The notes below the pieces were generated by a model. That model saw nothing but the letters and a program-made list of their open reading frames with translations, did not search any database and was not told the origin of the DNA. The translations under genes were made by a program, and so were the position numbers. DNA of 42,196 nucleotides, from assembly GCA_020832005.1 (NCBI GenBank), contig JAFIFN010000016.1, positions 1 to 42,196 on the forward strand. The letters run 5' to 3'. Source of the stretch: Gammaproteobacteria bacterium (GTDB lineage: Bacteria > Pseudomonadota > Gammaproteobacteria > Steroidobacterales > PWYM01). Positions 15,682 through 23,020 of the stretch are shown here, one piece after another (the first letter of the stretch is position 1; every line of letters starts with the position of its first letter).

Positions 15682-16629
15682 ATGAGGGTTCGCCGGATAT
15701 CCAGCCTGGCCGTACTGGCGCTGCTGGCGGGCGCTTGGGCTCAGGCAGCCACGCTGGAGGGCATGGTGCCTCGACACTTGCCCGGAACTATCAGTCACTT
15801 CGTAGCCGTTGGCGAAGCCAGGCTGCACGTGCGCGAGGCCGGCATGGGGCCCCCAGTGCTCTTTCTGCATCCATTGCTTAACGACTCGCGCATCTGGGCC
15901 GGTCAGCTGCGTGGTGCCTGTGCCGGACGACGCTGTATCGCCGTCGATCTCAGCGGCCATGGATGGTCGAGCCTGCTACCGGGCGAGGACCTTTCGCTGG
16001 ACGCCTATGCCGACGAGGTGATCGGGCTGCTTGACGCACTCGGCATCGACGAACCGGTTGACGTCGTCGGCTTCTCAGGCACCGGTATTGTCGCAGCCCT
16101 GGTGCAGCAGCGGGCTCCGGGCCGTTTCAGGTCCATGACGTTGCTCAGCGTCCGGTTCATCGATGACGACACTATAGGAGAGGCCGCGATGGCCGCCGGG
16201 CGCCAGTATCGTAGTGACAACGCGCGCCTGCTTATTGCGGAGGGGCGCGATGCACTCTTCAGGCGCTTCGCCGCCTACATTGTGGCACCGGACGCGTCGC
16301 TCGCCGTACGCGCGCGCTACCGAAGCATGCTGGAGCAGACCGCCTACGAGACGATTGTCGCTTTCATGCTGGCCCGCGATGTGAGCGCATCGCCCGACCT
16401 GCTCGACAACCTGCACTTGCCGGTGCTGATTCCAGTGGCGGAAGCCGACCCCATCATCACGAATGAACGCGCTCAGGAGCAATTGCGTCGGCTGCCCCAA
16501 GGCCGGATGGCAATGGTTGAGGCCAGTGGGCGATTGCTGCCTCTGGAAGCGCCCGATGCGCTGAATGAGGTGCTGCGTGATTTCTGGGTGGAGCTGGACG
16601 GCGCCGGAACGCAAACGAGGCTGCCATGA
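15682..16629 (+). CDS. Exported alpha/beta-hydrolase-fold protein lacking the usual catalytic histidine
   Basis: A 315-residue protein with a Sec signal (ends about residue 22, WAQA). The fold is an alpha/beta hydrolase: the nucleophile elbow is GFSGTG with Ser132, and the acid is in EADPII (Asp256). Where the catalytic histidine belongs (canonical GxGH before LP-x-E), this protein has SGRLLPLE with Arg284. The oxyanion strand HG is also changed, to HP (LFLHPLLND). The codon for Arg284 is CGA, which needs two changes to become histidine, so a simple read error is unlikely. GGAGGAG precedes the ATG. Its stop overlaps the next hydrolase's start as ATGA. It may be a binding partner of that hydrolase or an enzyme with altered chemistry. 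Confidence 0.87.
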   Translation: MRVRRISSLAVLALLAGAWAQAATLEGMVPRHLPGTISHFVAVGEARLHVREAGMGPPVLFLHPLLNDSRIWAGQLRGACAGRRCIAVDLSGHGWSSLLPGEDLSLDAYADEVIGLLDALGIDEPVDVVGFSGTGIVAALVQQRAPGRFRSMTLLSVRFIDDDTIGEAAMAAGRQYRSDNARLLIAEGRDALFRRFAAYIVAPDASLAVRARYRSMLEQTAYETIVAFMLARDVSASPDLLDNLHLPVLIPVAEADPIITNERAQEQLRRLPQGRMAMVEASGRLLPLEAPDALNEVLRDFWVELDGAGTQTRLP

Positions 16630-17570
16630 AGCTGCCGACTTTCATGCGCGCTTTGCGAATGAGCTGGCTTGCGCTCCTCACGCTGGCGGGTGCAGCCGCG
16701 CACGCCGTCGAGCCCGTGACTTCAACTTTCCGTGGAGGTGGCGAAGTACCGCTCGTGCTGACCAGCTGGGGCAACCAGGACGGCCCCGGAGTGCTGCTGG
16801 TGCATGGATTTCTCGGCAGCGCACTTCTGTGGAGGCAGCAGCACGACAGCACAATGGCGCAAACCCACGCCATGGCTGCTTTCGACCTGCGCGGCCACGG
16901 GGCCTCCGGCAAACCTTGGAACCGCGAGGCCTACGTCGATACGCGCGTGTGGGCGCAAGACGTCGATGCGGCAATTCGCGAGAGTGGGCTTGAGCGTCCC
17001 GTGATCGTAGCGTGGTCGTACGGCGGCTACTTCCTGATGAACTACCTGCGACACTATGGCACCTCGGCAGTGAGCGGCATCGTGCTTGTCGGCTCCGACG
17101 GCGGCCTCGTGCGCCGTGAGCCAACGGCGGCCGCTGTCGACGAGGAGACAGCGCAGCAACGACGGGCGGCCTCCTCATCCCCGGACCTGCAGGTCATCAC
17201 CCGCTGGAACGCCGCCTACGTTGCCGATGTGCTGGCACGAGATGGTCCGCTGCCGCCGGCCGAGATGGAACTGCTGCGCCTCACGCTCGGACTTGTGCCC
17301 CATTATGTGCGACCGTTCCTGCGCGAGCACCGCACCGACAACACCGACCTGCTCGAACAGATAGACGTGCCAGTGTTGTTCATCCATGGAGAGAAAGACC
17401 TTTCGGTCCCGCTGGCTACGGTGCGCGAGGCTGCCGGGAGATTACAAAACGCACGACTGGGTGTTTACGAGGGCGTGTACGGACACCTGCCTTTCTGGTA
17501 CTGGCCCAAGCGCTTCGAGGAGGATCTCGAGCGCTTCATTGCTGAGGTTCATCATGACCGGGAGCCCTGA
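16626..17570 (+). CDS. Exported alpha/beta hydrolase with intact catalytic triad
   Basis: A 314-residue hydrolase with a Sec signal (LALLTLAGAAAHA, cleavage near residue 27). All triad elements are present: nucleophile elbow AWSYGG (Ser131), acid in HGEKDLSVP (Asp258), and histidine in GVYGHLPF (His287), plus the oxyanion HGF at 60-62. It starts in a 4-nt ATGA overlap with the preceding hydrolase and overlaps the start of DUF1838-4 by 17 nt, so this whole stretch is translationally coupled. It would cleave an ester, lactone or C-C bond in the periplasm. The substrate cannot be read from sequence. The intact/degenerate pairing with its neighbour is notable. Confidence 0.9.
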   Translation: MKLPTFMRALRMSWLALLTLAGAAAHAVEPVTSTFRGGGEVPLVLTSWGNQDGPGVLLVHGFLGSALLWRQQHDSTMAQTHAMAAFDLRGHGASGKPWNREAYVDTRVWAQDVDAAIRESGLERPVIVAWSYGGYFLMNYLRHYGTSAVSGIVLVGSDGGLVRREPTAAAVDEETAQQRRAASSSPDLQVITRWNAAYVADVLARDGPLPPAEMELLRLTLGLVPHYVRPFLREHRTDNTDLLEQIDVPVLFIHGEKDLSVPLATVREAAGRLQNARLGVYEGVYGHLPFWYWPKRFEEDLERFIAEVHHDREP

Positions 17571-18453
17571 CCCGATACAGACACCGCCAGTTAATCGCCG
17601 CGAGCTGCTCGCAGCGGCAGGGGGGCTGGGCCTTGTGGCCTTCGCAGGACGCCTGGCTACGGCTGGCGATCGAGCAGGCGAATACGTGCCGCCTGGGCTC
17701 GAGCGGGATCTTCCGCCGGAAGCAGGGCGTTTGCCGCGTGCGAGCTTCTTGACCAGTGGGCCCTTTGATCTGTCTGACCCTCGCGAGTATGCGCTCGCGC
17801 GGACGAAGGCGATGATCAACCTCGTTGGCCGCACCGCGTGGCTGGCGGTACTTACACGCCATACCCTCTGTCCGCCCGGCCGGCCCGCCGTGCCGCTCGC
17901 CAATGAGCTAGAGCTGTTCACGATGTGGCACGAGCGCACTCCCGAAGGCGATGTGCAGCGCAATATTTTCACGCGCGTGCCGCTCGATCCACGCACCAAC
18001 CGTCCGACCTATGAGTTGGAGAACCCCCTTACAGGGAACATCTTGCGCCTGCCGGATACCCTCTTCGCCCTGACCTTGCCCGTGCGGCTCGGCGGCGACC
18101 TGCACATTCGTGACACCACCGAGGCGGCCCAACCTTGGTTTCACTTTGGAGCCTACCTCGACCTCGTCTCGCTCGCGGTGCGCGGCGGCGACGGCCCCCA
18201 CCAACCCTCCCTTGATTCTTCTGTCTGGCGTGTGCGCCATGACGAGCTGATGGATCCTGAGCGCCCTCTGGTGGATGCACATTACTCGCAGTCTGCGCTA
18301 GTGCGTGCGAGCCTGGTCCAGTGGACTGGCTACGAACCGGATGACCCTACCCAAATGCTGATCTCCAAGTCCGGCCTGAAGGTTAACGCGCGCGAGGCTC
18401 TGCCCGAAGCCGTGCACTCATGGATATTGGATAAATACCCGGAGCGGGCGTGA
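17554..18453 (+). CDS. DUF1838 family protein 4 with Tat-type signal
   Basis: A 299-residue DUF1838 protein starting MTGSPDPIQTPPVNRRELLAAAGGLGL, a Tat-type signal with RR at 15-16. FDLSDPREYALARTKAMINLVGRTAWLAVLTR (71-102) is the N-terminal core; GPHQPS lies at 214-219 followed by a tryptophan; the end is DKYPERA. The start at 17554 was preferred to an upstream frame opening because it places GAGG at 17544-17547 and gives a clean Tat signal. It overlaps the preceding hydrolase by 17 nt. The core NNLVG of other copies is INLVG here. Confidence 0.9.
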   Translation: MTGSPDPIQTPPVNRRELLAAAGGLGLVAFAGRLATAGDRAGEYVPPGLERDLPPEAGRLPRASFLTSGPFDLSDPREYALARTKAMINLVGRTAWLAVLTRHTLCPPGRPAVPLANELELFTMWHERTPEGDVQRNIFTRVPLDPRTNRPTYELENPLTGNILRLPDTLFALTLPVRLGGDLHIRDTTEAAQPWFHFGAYLDLVSLAVRGGDGPHQPSLDSSVWRVRHDELMDPERPLVDAHYSQSALVRASLVQWTGYEPDDPTQMLISKSGLKVNAREALPEAVHSWILDKYPERA

Positions 18454-18551
18454 TGCATCAGCCGTGCGCATGACGGTTTCACGTGAACTGATTGGAAATC
18501 GACGGCACGCTTCTCAATTCTGGGTGCGCCAATAGGGAAAACTACTGACAC

Positions 18552-18589
18552 TGCGGCGAAGGCGCTGGCTTCGAAAAGCAGTCGCCGCA
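18552..18589 (+). promoter_or_regulatory. Extended hairpin abutting the ribosome site of the propeller gene
   Basis: TGCGGCGA (18552-18559) pairs with TCGCCGCA (18582-18589), and the loop can pair further (CTGGCTT with AAAGCAG, one bulge). The structure ends directly against GGAGGA at 18590-18595, the ribosome site of the next gene. It could insulate or tune translation of that gene, or act as a partial terminator after DUF1838-4. Confidence 0.45.
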
Positions 18590-18604
18590 GGAGGAACCGC
18601 CCGC

Positions 18605-19747
18605 ATGCAGCGAAGGCGCTTTTTGACCACAGCCGGTATGCTCGCCGCTTACACCCTTTCGGGCCGTCATGTCGCGGCTGCTGAGCCGCAAGCAGCCGGT
18701 CCGGCAGGGCTGCTTCTGGGCGAGGGACCGCAAGGTCACGGCGACGAACTCACTAACGGCGGCGCGATCGTTCGCTGGAACGCCGCCCGACAGGCGTGGT
18801 TCATGTGGTATTACGGCCGCGATCGAAGTTTCCCGGCTGGTTACGCGCCTGCACTCGGCACCGGCAGCGTCCTGCTCGCGACCTCGCCGAACGGGTTCGC
18901 ATGGGAGCGACACGCAGGGCCGCTGCCGGGCGGGGCCATCATGGTGCCTGGCAGCGCGCCGGATGCCTTCGATTCCGCGCACATCGGCACCAGCGACGTG
19001 CTGTTACATGAGGGTCTGTGGTACCTGTTCTACTTCGGCGGGGATCACTCCACGGTCGAGGACCCACCCAGGGGCTACGAGGCGCCCGGCTACCTGATGC
19101 GGCCTGGACTCGCGGTGAGTCGCGATGGCCTCAACTGGGAGCGACGCCCCGGTGCGGGCAGTGGAGGCGCGCTCCTTGATCCAGGATCGGACGAAGTATA
19201 TGCAGCATTTCCGAGCGCACTTCACGATGGCCAGCAATTTATTCTGCAGTACTCTACGCTGCGTAAGGATGTCTTCTACTGGCGTACGAGGCATGCCGTT
19301 TCCGAGGATGGCGTGAAATGGGAGCCTCTCGGCGAACTTAAGTGGGAGCAGGAGCCGGCAGGCTTCGAAACGGGCGGCAGCAATACCCGATGCGTAATCG
19401 CCAACCCGCGGGGCGACGAGCCACGTTGGCTGATGTTTTACACAGCCCTGGATGCGCGGTTCCCACTGTATACCCGAACCATCGGTGTGGCGGGCTCTGA
19501 CGACGGCCTTCGCTGGCGGCGGCTGTTAGATGAACCGATCTTCTCGATAGGCTCTCGTGACAGCTGGGACGGCGGCGGCGTGTCCTTTCCGCAGGTGGTG
19601 GCGCGCGACGGTCAGCTGTGGATGTATTACTACGGCTTCGCTGATCGTGGGAACACTGTGGGGCCCCAGCGCGGCATCGGACTGGCAGTAAGCCCGGACG
19701 GCGATCTTCGTGGTTTCCGGCGCTACCGTCCTACTCTCCTCTTATGA
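18605..19747 (+). CDS. Tat-exported five-bladed beta-propeller protein, glycosidase-like (GH43/GH32 type)
   Basis: A 380-residue protein. MQRRRFLTTAGMLAAYTL is a Tat-type signal. The rest is built of repeating blades: an aromatic strand (AWFMWYYGRD, LWYLFYFGGDHS, WLMFYTALD, LWMYYYGFAD) followed by a turn of the form ATSPNGFAWER, AVSRDGLNWER, AVSEDGVKWEP, AGSDDGLRWRR and AVSPDG. This is the pattern of five-bladed glycoside-hydrolase propellers. Several acidic residues could be catalytic, but I cannot assign a triad, so a sugar-binding or non-glycosidase role is possible. GGAGGA lies 8 nt before the ATG, right after the hairpin at 18552-18589. It is exported to the same compartment as the DUF1838 proteins. 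Confidence 0.82.
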   Translation: MQRRRFLTTAGMLAAYTLSGRHVAAAEPQAAGPAGLLLGEGPQGHGDELTNGGAIVRWNAARQAWFMWYYGRDRSFPAGYAPALGTGSVLLATSPNGFAWERHAGPLPGGAIMVPGSAPDAFDSAHIGTSDVLLHEGLWYLFYFGGDHSTVEDPPRGYEAPGYLMRPGLAVSRDGLNWERRPGAGSGGALLDPGSDEVYAAFPSALHDGQQFILQYSTLRKDVFYWRTRHAVSEDGVKWEPLGELKWEQEPAGFETGGSNTRCVIANPRGDEPRWLMFYTALDARFPLYTRTIGVAGSDDGLRWRRLLDEPIFSIGSRDSWDGGGVSFPQVVARDGQLWMYYYGFADRGNTVGPQRGIGLAVSPDGDLRGFRRYRPTLLL

Positions 19748-19782
19748 GAGAACCGCTCGTGAGACAAGCTAAAGGAGTCATA

Positions 19783-19917
19783 ATGTCCCCTGATCGCAAT
19801 CCGCTACGACCCGTCACCGATGAAGCCCGGTCTCAATGTGCCCCCGATGCTGCGCTGAGCCTGCATCGGATGTTTGCTCCGAAGTGCGTCGCTAAGCTGC
19901 TCCCGGTGGGCTGGTGA
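19783..19917 (+). pseudogene. N-terminal stump of a phytanoyl-CoA dioxygenase-family gene (44 codons)
   Basis: A 44-codon frame with a strong ribosome site (AAAGGAG at 19771-19777, 5 nt before the ATG). The sequence NPLRPVTDEARSQCAPDAAL and the following LHRMFAPKCVAKLLPV align without gaps with residues 8-44 of the intact PhyH protein at 23021-23965 (SPIRPIDRQDVEDYKRDGVV then CLRNVLSKDWIDLLEPV). PxRP, the aspartate, the leucine before the R/H and the final PV coincide. The catalytic half is gone, so this is most likely a remnant left by a deletion, with its translation start preserved. Its stop overlaps the next GTG start (GTGA). It could still be translated and couple small protein B. A functional short peptide cannot be excluded. 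Confidence 0.6.
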
Positions 19918-20243
19918 GCGCGCCAACCGAGGGGCGGCCCGATCCGCAGAACCCGCCGCGCGGACCGGCGCCCAAGCGTACGGTGCTGGCGCCCGGGCAG
20001 CTCGACGACGTGGCGTCGGCCATCATGCTCCTCGGCCGGGAGTTGTGGGTGCTCACCGATCGCATGCGCATGCTCGAAGCCCTTCTCGATCAGCACGACA
20101 TACCTGTGCGCGAACAGTTGGAGCGCTCGGTCCCCGATGGAGACTTGGCGGTAGAGCTCAGTCGCGACGCAGAGGCCTTCGCAGCACGTCTGCTGAATAC
20201 CCTGGCAGGACGCGGCGCGTCGGAAACGGAGACATCGTCCTAG
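19914..20243 (+). CDS. Small protein B, paralog of small protein A
   Basis: A 109-residue protein with a GTG start that overlaps the stop of the PhyH stump by 4 nt. After a proline-rich N-terminus (PDPQNPPRGPAPKR), LDDVASAIMLLGRELWVLTDRMRMLEALLDQHDI aligns without gaps with small protein A (LDRLVDVVLELGAELWIERDRRRVLETVLEERGI). The shared core is GxELWxxxDRxRxLExxL; the remainder is charged and probably helical. Coupling to the stump suggests it once followed a full PhyH gene, just as copy A follows a methyltransferase. Its stop overlaps the convergent transporter stop in the bases CTAG (20240-20243). Function unknown. Confidence 0.75.
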   Translation: MSAPTEGRPDPQNPPRGPAPKRTVLAPGQLDDVASAIMLLGRELWVLTDRMRMLEALLDQHDIPVREQLERSVPDGDLAVELSRDAEAFAARLLNTLAGRGASETETSS

Positions 20244-21649
20244 TCTGATAGGCGTGGATGCGCTTTGTGTAGAGCAGAGTCCTGATTATGCACGTCCGGT
20301 TCGGCAATTGTCTTGGTCCGCGCAAGCATTGACTCGTCCAAGCGGTACCTTGACAGGGTCAGCAGGCTGAGAGCTGCCGCCGCTGCAGGTATAAACGCCA
20401 TTCCGACCAGAATACCGAACAGCACCTGTGGTTCCTGGACGGCATCGGGTGGCAGGTTGCGGTTGAAGCCCACGAACGCGAGAACCCAGCCCACGATCAG
20501 CGGCCCAAAAGCGCCGGAAAACTTCTCCACGAAACTGTAGCAAGCGGCATAAATGCCTTCCCGACGCATACCGGTACGTCTGAAATCGAAATCGATGGTG
20601 TCAGTCAGCATGGACATGGCAAGCAGGATATTTCCGCCCATGCAGATGCCCACCAGGATGCCACGAGCATAAAAGAGAGTAATGTGGTCTGTTGGTTGGG
20701 CCAATGCCCAACTAAGCGAATAGATGATAAGCACACTTGTCGAGAAGGCGTAGGCGGCGCGTTTCCCAAAACGCTTCGACAGCCGTACGAACACGGGCAT
20801 CATCAATATTGTGACGATTGTATTTATCAGGCCGAATACAGCGAGATGTGCAAGCGGTATCTGCAGATAAGCCGTGATGTAAAACAACGTTGTGGCCGCA
20901 GCGCTCGCAATACCGATCAGCTGAAGGGCCTTGGTGGAGATCAGCCACAGGAACGGCTTGTTGTCGAACAGAAGACCTATCTGAGCTTTCACGCTGTGTG
21001 CTGTGCGCGTCGTAAACGTGAATCGTGCCTCGCGGGTGCCGAAATAGCAGCCCACCATTGAAGCGAAAATGATTGCCGAGAACAGCAGTGCGACGATCCG
21101 ATAGGCTTCGCGCCCCTCACCGAAAACCTGGAGAAGAATCGGTGCAATGGCGCCTGCAATACTTGAGCCGATAGAGACGAACACAACTCGATAGGAGTGC
21201 AGCGAGGAGCGCTCGTGATAACCGTCAGTCATCTCCGCCGGCATCGCCATATAAGGCACGTTGAAGATGGTGTAGCCGAGGGTATAGAGCAGCAGGGCGG
21301 CAAGTGCGTAGGCGGCGGAGGCCGCCTGGGTTGAAAACTCCGGGATCGTGAACAGCATGCCGAACGCCAGTGCCGAGATAAATGCTCCTACTACCAGGAA
21401 CGGCCGCCGCCGCCCGCGGCGAAAGGTGGAGCGGTCACTGATGACGCCCATGATCGGATCTGTGGCGACATCAAAGAGCTTCGACGCGAAGACGATAGTG
21501 CCAGCCAGGCCCGGATCGAGTCCGACTACATTTATCAGGTAGAACAGGATCAGAATCGAGATGCTGTTCATCAGCACGGCGACGCCCAGCGCACCTGAGC
21601 CCCACATCAATTTGAGGCGTGTCGGCAGCTTTTCCAGGCGTTCTATCAT
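20240..21649 (-). CDS. GPH-family cation symporter (MFS_2)
   Basis: A 469-residue, 12-helix inner-membrane carrier of the glycoside-pentoside-hexuronide:cation family. Diagnostic features are the N-terminal FDVATDPIMGVISDRSTFRRGRRRPFLVVG stretch (D-x-x-x-D-P-x-x-G and RxGRRRP) and YTIFNVPYMAMPAEMTDGYHERSSLHSYR, both typical of the MelB/XylP group. It would import a glycoside, sugar acid or related organic compound with Na+ or H+. It is the last gene of the DUF1838-5, PhyH, serine hydrolase unit, 94 nt after the hydrolase. The ribosome site is weak (AAGG 9 nt upstream). Its stop shares 4 nt with the convergent small protein B. It is visibly less GC-rich than the housekeeping genes to the right. 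Confidence 0.92.
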   Translation of the reverse strand: MIERLEKLPTRLKLMWGSGALGVAVLMNSISILILFYLINVVGLDPGLAGTIVFASKLFDVATDPIMGVISDRSTFRRGRRRPFLVVGAFISALAFGMLFTIPEFSTQAASAAYALAALLLYTLGYTIFNVPYMAMPAEMTDGYHERSSLHSYRVVFVSIGSSIAGAIAPILLQVFGEGREAYRIVALLFSAIIFASMVGCYFGTREARFTFTTRTAHSVKAQIGLLFDNKPFLWLISTKALQLIGIASAAATTLFYITAYLQIPLAHLAVFGLINTIVTILMMPVFVRLSKRFGKRAAYAFSTSVLIIYSLSWALAQPTDHITLFYARGILVGICMGGNILLAMSMLTDTIDFDFRRTGMRREGIYAACYSFVEKFSGAFGPLIVGWVLAFVGFNRNLPPDAVQEPQVLFGILVGMAFIPAAAAALSLLTLSRYRLDESMLARTKTIAEPDVHNQDSALHKAHPRLSD

Positions 21650-21743
21650 GCGCGTTTGGCCTTGTTATGGCTGCAGTTACAGGGGTGCACAGCGTCGTCG
21701 ATCCAGTGGCCGTGCTTGCGATCCAGGAAGTGCTGGGTATGTG

Positions 21744-23012
21744 TCAATCTTCGGACCGGTTCGCGTCACGGATGAGGAGGTTAGGAAGGAAACTGTTATC
21801 CCAGGGCTTATCAGCCGGTGTGTCGCCTCCCGTTCGAAGAATCACCATGTTCTCTGACGGGATCATGTAGACGACCTGATTCGCATTTCCATCAAATAGG
21901 AACAGGTCCTTGTCCAAATAGGGCTCGCTATGGAAAGTCCTGCCAACTTCCATTGAGGGGTGCAAGGATCCCCGCCACTCAACATACTCGCCGGCCACCC
22001 AGACCCCCATGCCATGATGCGGATTCTCCATTGTCGGTGTTCGCATCTCGGCTACGTAGCCTTCGGGTAACAGGCGCACACCCTCCCAGACACCATCATT
22101 TATGAGCAGAATCCCGATACTCAGCCAGGACCGCGCTGGCAACATGAGGCAACAGCCGGAATGGGCCGTGCCACCTTCCCGGTTCACCCACACCTTGCCG
22201 CCTTGCGCTCCCAAGGGTTGTAGAAGCATTTCGCCAATATAGCGCGCGTATCGCACACCGGAGGCTCGCTCAATCAAGGGCGCGATCAGTTGCGAGTTGG
22301 CGTTCGAATACTCGTACCGAGTGCCGGCCGGATGAGTGACCGGATACTCATGGATGATTATTTCATCATGTCTCGGATGCAGGTAGGCACGGAGCAGTAT
22401 GCTATCAGCATCGCGCGCCAGGGCCTGAGGTAGGAGTCCGCTTCGCATATCGAGAAGATGGCGAATAAGAATCTGCGACCTCTGCGCATCGTCACGCCAC
22501 TCCGTGATGAAGTCAGCGACGGGTTGATCGACAGAAGCGATATGTCCTTCGATGAGCGCGCGGCCAACAAGAATTGCGGTAACCGGTTTAGCGAGAGACC
22601 CTGACACGATCAACGTGTCCTGCTCGAAGCCATCAAAGTAGGCTTCGTGCTCGATCTTGCCGTTGCGCCAAACGATGAACGCAGAGCTATTCCGTTCTTG
22701 GGCGTACGCAGCCGCCCGGGATAGTGCGCCGCTAGACAGCGTACCGGGCTGCGCCATGCTGAAAGCAGTGGGTACTGAGGCTCCCGGAACAGTTTCGACC
22801 GGGTCGTATTGCGTCAGCCCACCACCCCTGGAGGTGCCCTGTTGCATCGCTTCGAAGCGGAGTCTGTAAAGCGCTTCCTCTTCAGCAGAGCCCGCCCGCT
22901 GCTTGTCCACACCGTTTGAAGATGTTTCAATCGGCGAACCACATGCAGCCAACGCCACGCCGAGCGAGATATAGATAAGAAAGGGAAGTAAGGGCTGTCG
23001 GATAACTGTCAT
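21744..23012 (-). CDS. Lipoprotein serine hydrolase, beta-lactamase / NylB-like fold
   Basis: A 422-residue protein. Residues 1-24 form a lipoprotein signal with lipobox ALAAC (Cys24). SLAK at 139-142 is the SxxK nucleophile motif, and YSN at 235-237 within the class-C-like YEYSNANSQLIAPLIERASG is the second active-site motif; GGTAHSGCC around 280 is in the usual place for the third. This is the class C/DD-peptidase/6-aminohexanoate-dimer hydrolase group, which includes esterases and amidases, so an ester or amide hydrolysis in the periplasm fits better here than antibiotic resistance. It starts 8 nt after the PhyH stop, with AGGAA overlapping that stop codon. It sits between PhyH and the GPH carrier. 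Confidence 0.9.
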   Translation of the reverse strand: MTVIRQPLLPFLIYISLGVALAACGSPIETSSNGVDKQRAGSAEEEALYRLRFEAMQQGTSRGGGLTQYDPVETVPGASVPTAFSMAQPGTLSSGALSRAAAYAQERNSSAFIVWRNGKIEHEAYFDGFEQDTLIVSGSLAKPVTAILVGRALIEGHIASVDQPVADFITEWRDDAQRSQILIRHLLDMRSGLLPQALARDADSILLRAYLHPRHDEIIIHEYPVTHPAGTRYEYSNANSQLIAPLIERASGVRYARYIGEMLLQPLGAQGGKVWVNREGGTAHSGCCLMLPARSWLSIGILLINDGVWEGVRLLPEGYVAEMRTPTMENPHHGMGVWVAGEYVEWRGSLHPSMEVGRTFHSEPYLDKDLFLFDGNANQVVYMIPSENMVILRTGGDTPADKPWDNSFLPNLLIRDANRSED

Positions 23013-23020
23013 GATGTTCC

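Noticed and set aside
21744-23012. Antibiotic-resistance beta-lactamase
   Set aside because: SxxK and YxN motifs are shared by esterases and amidases of the same fold; the lipoprotein signal and catabolic neighbours favour an ester or amide hydrolase.
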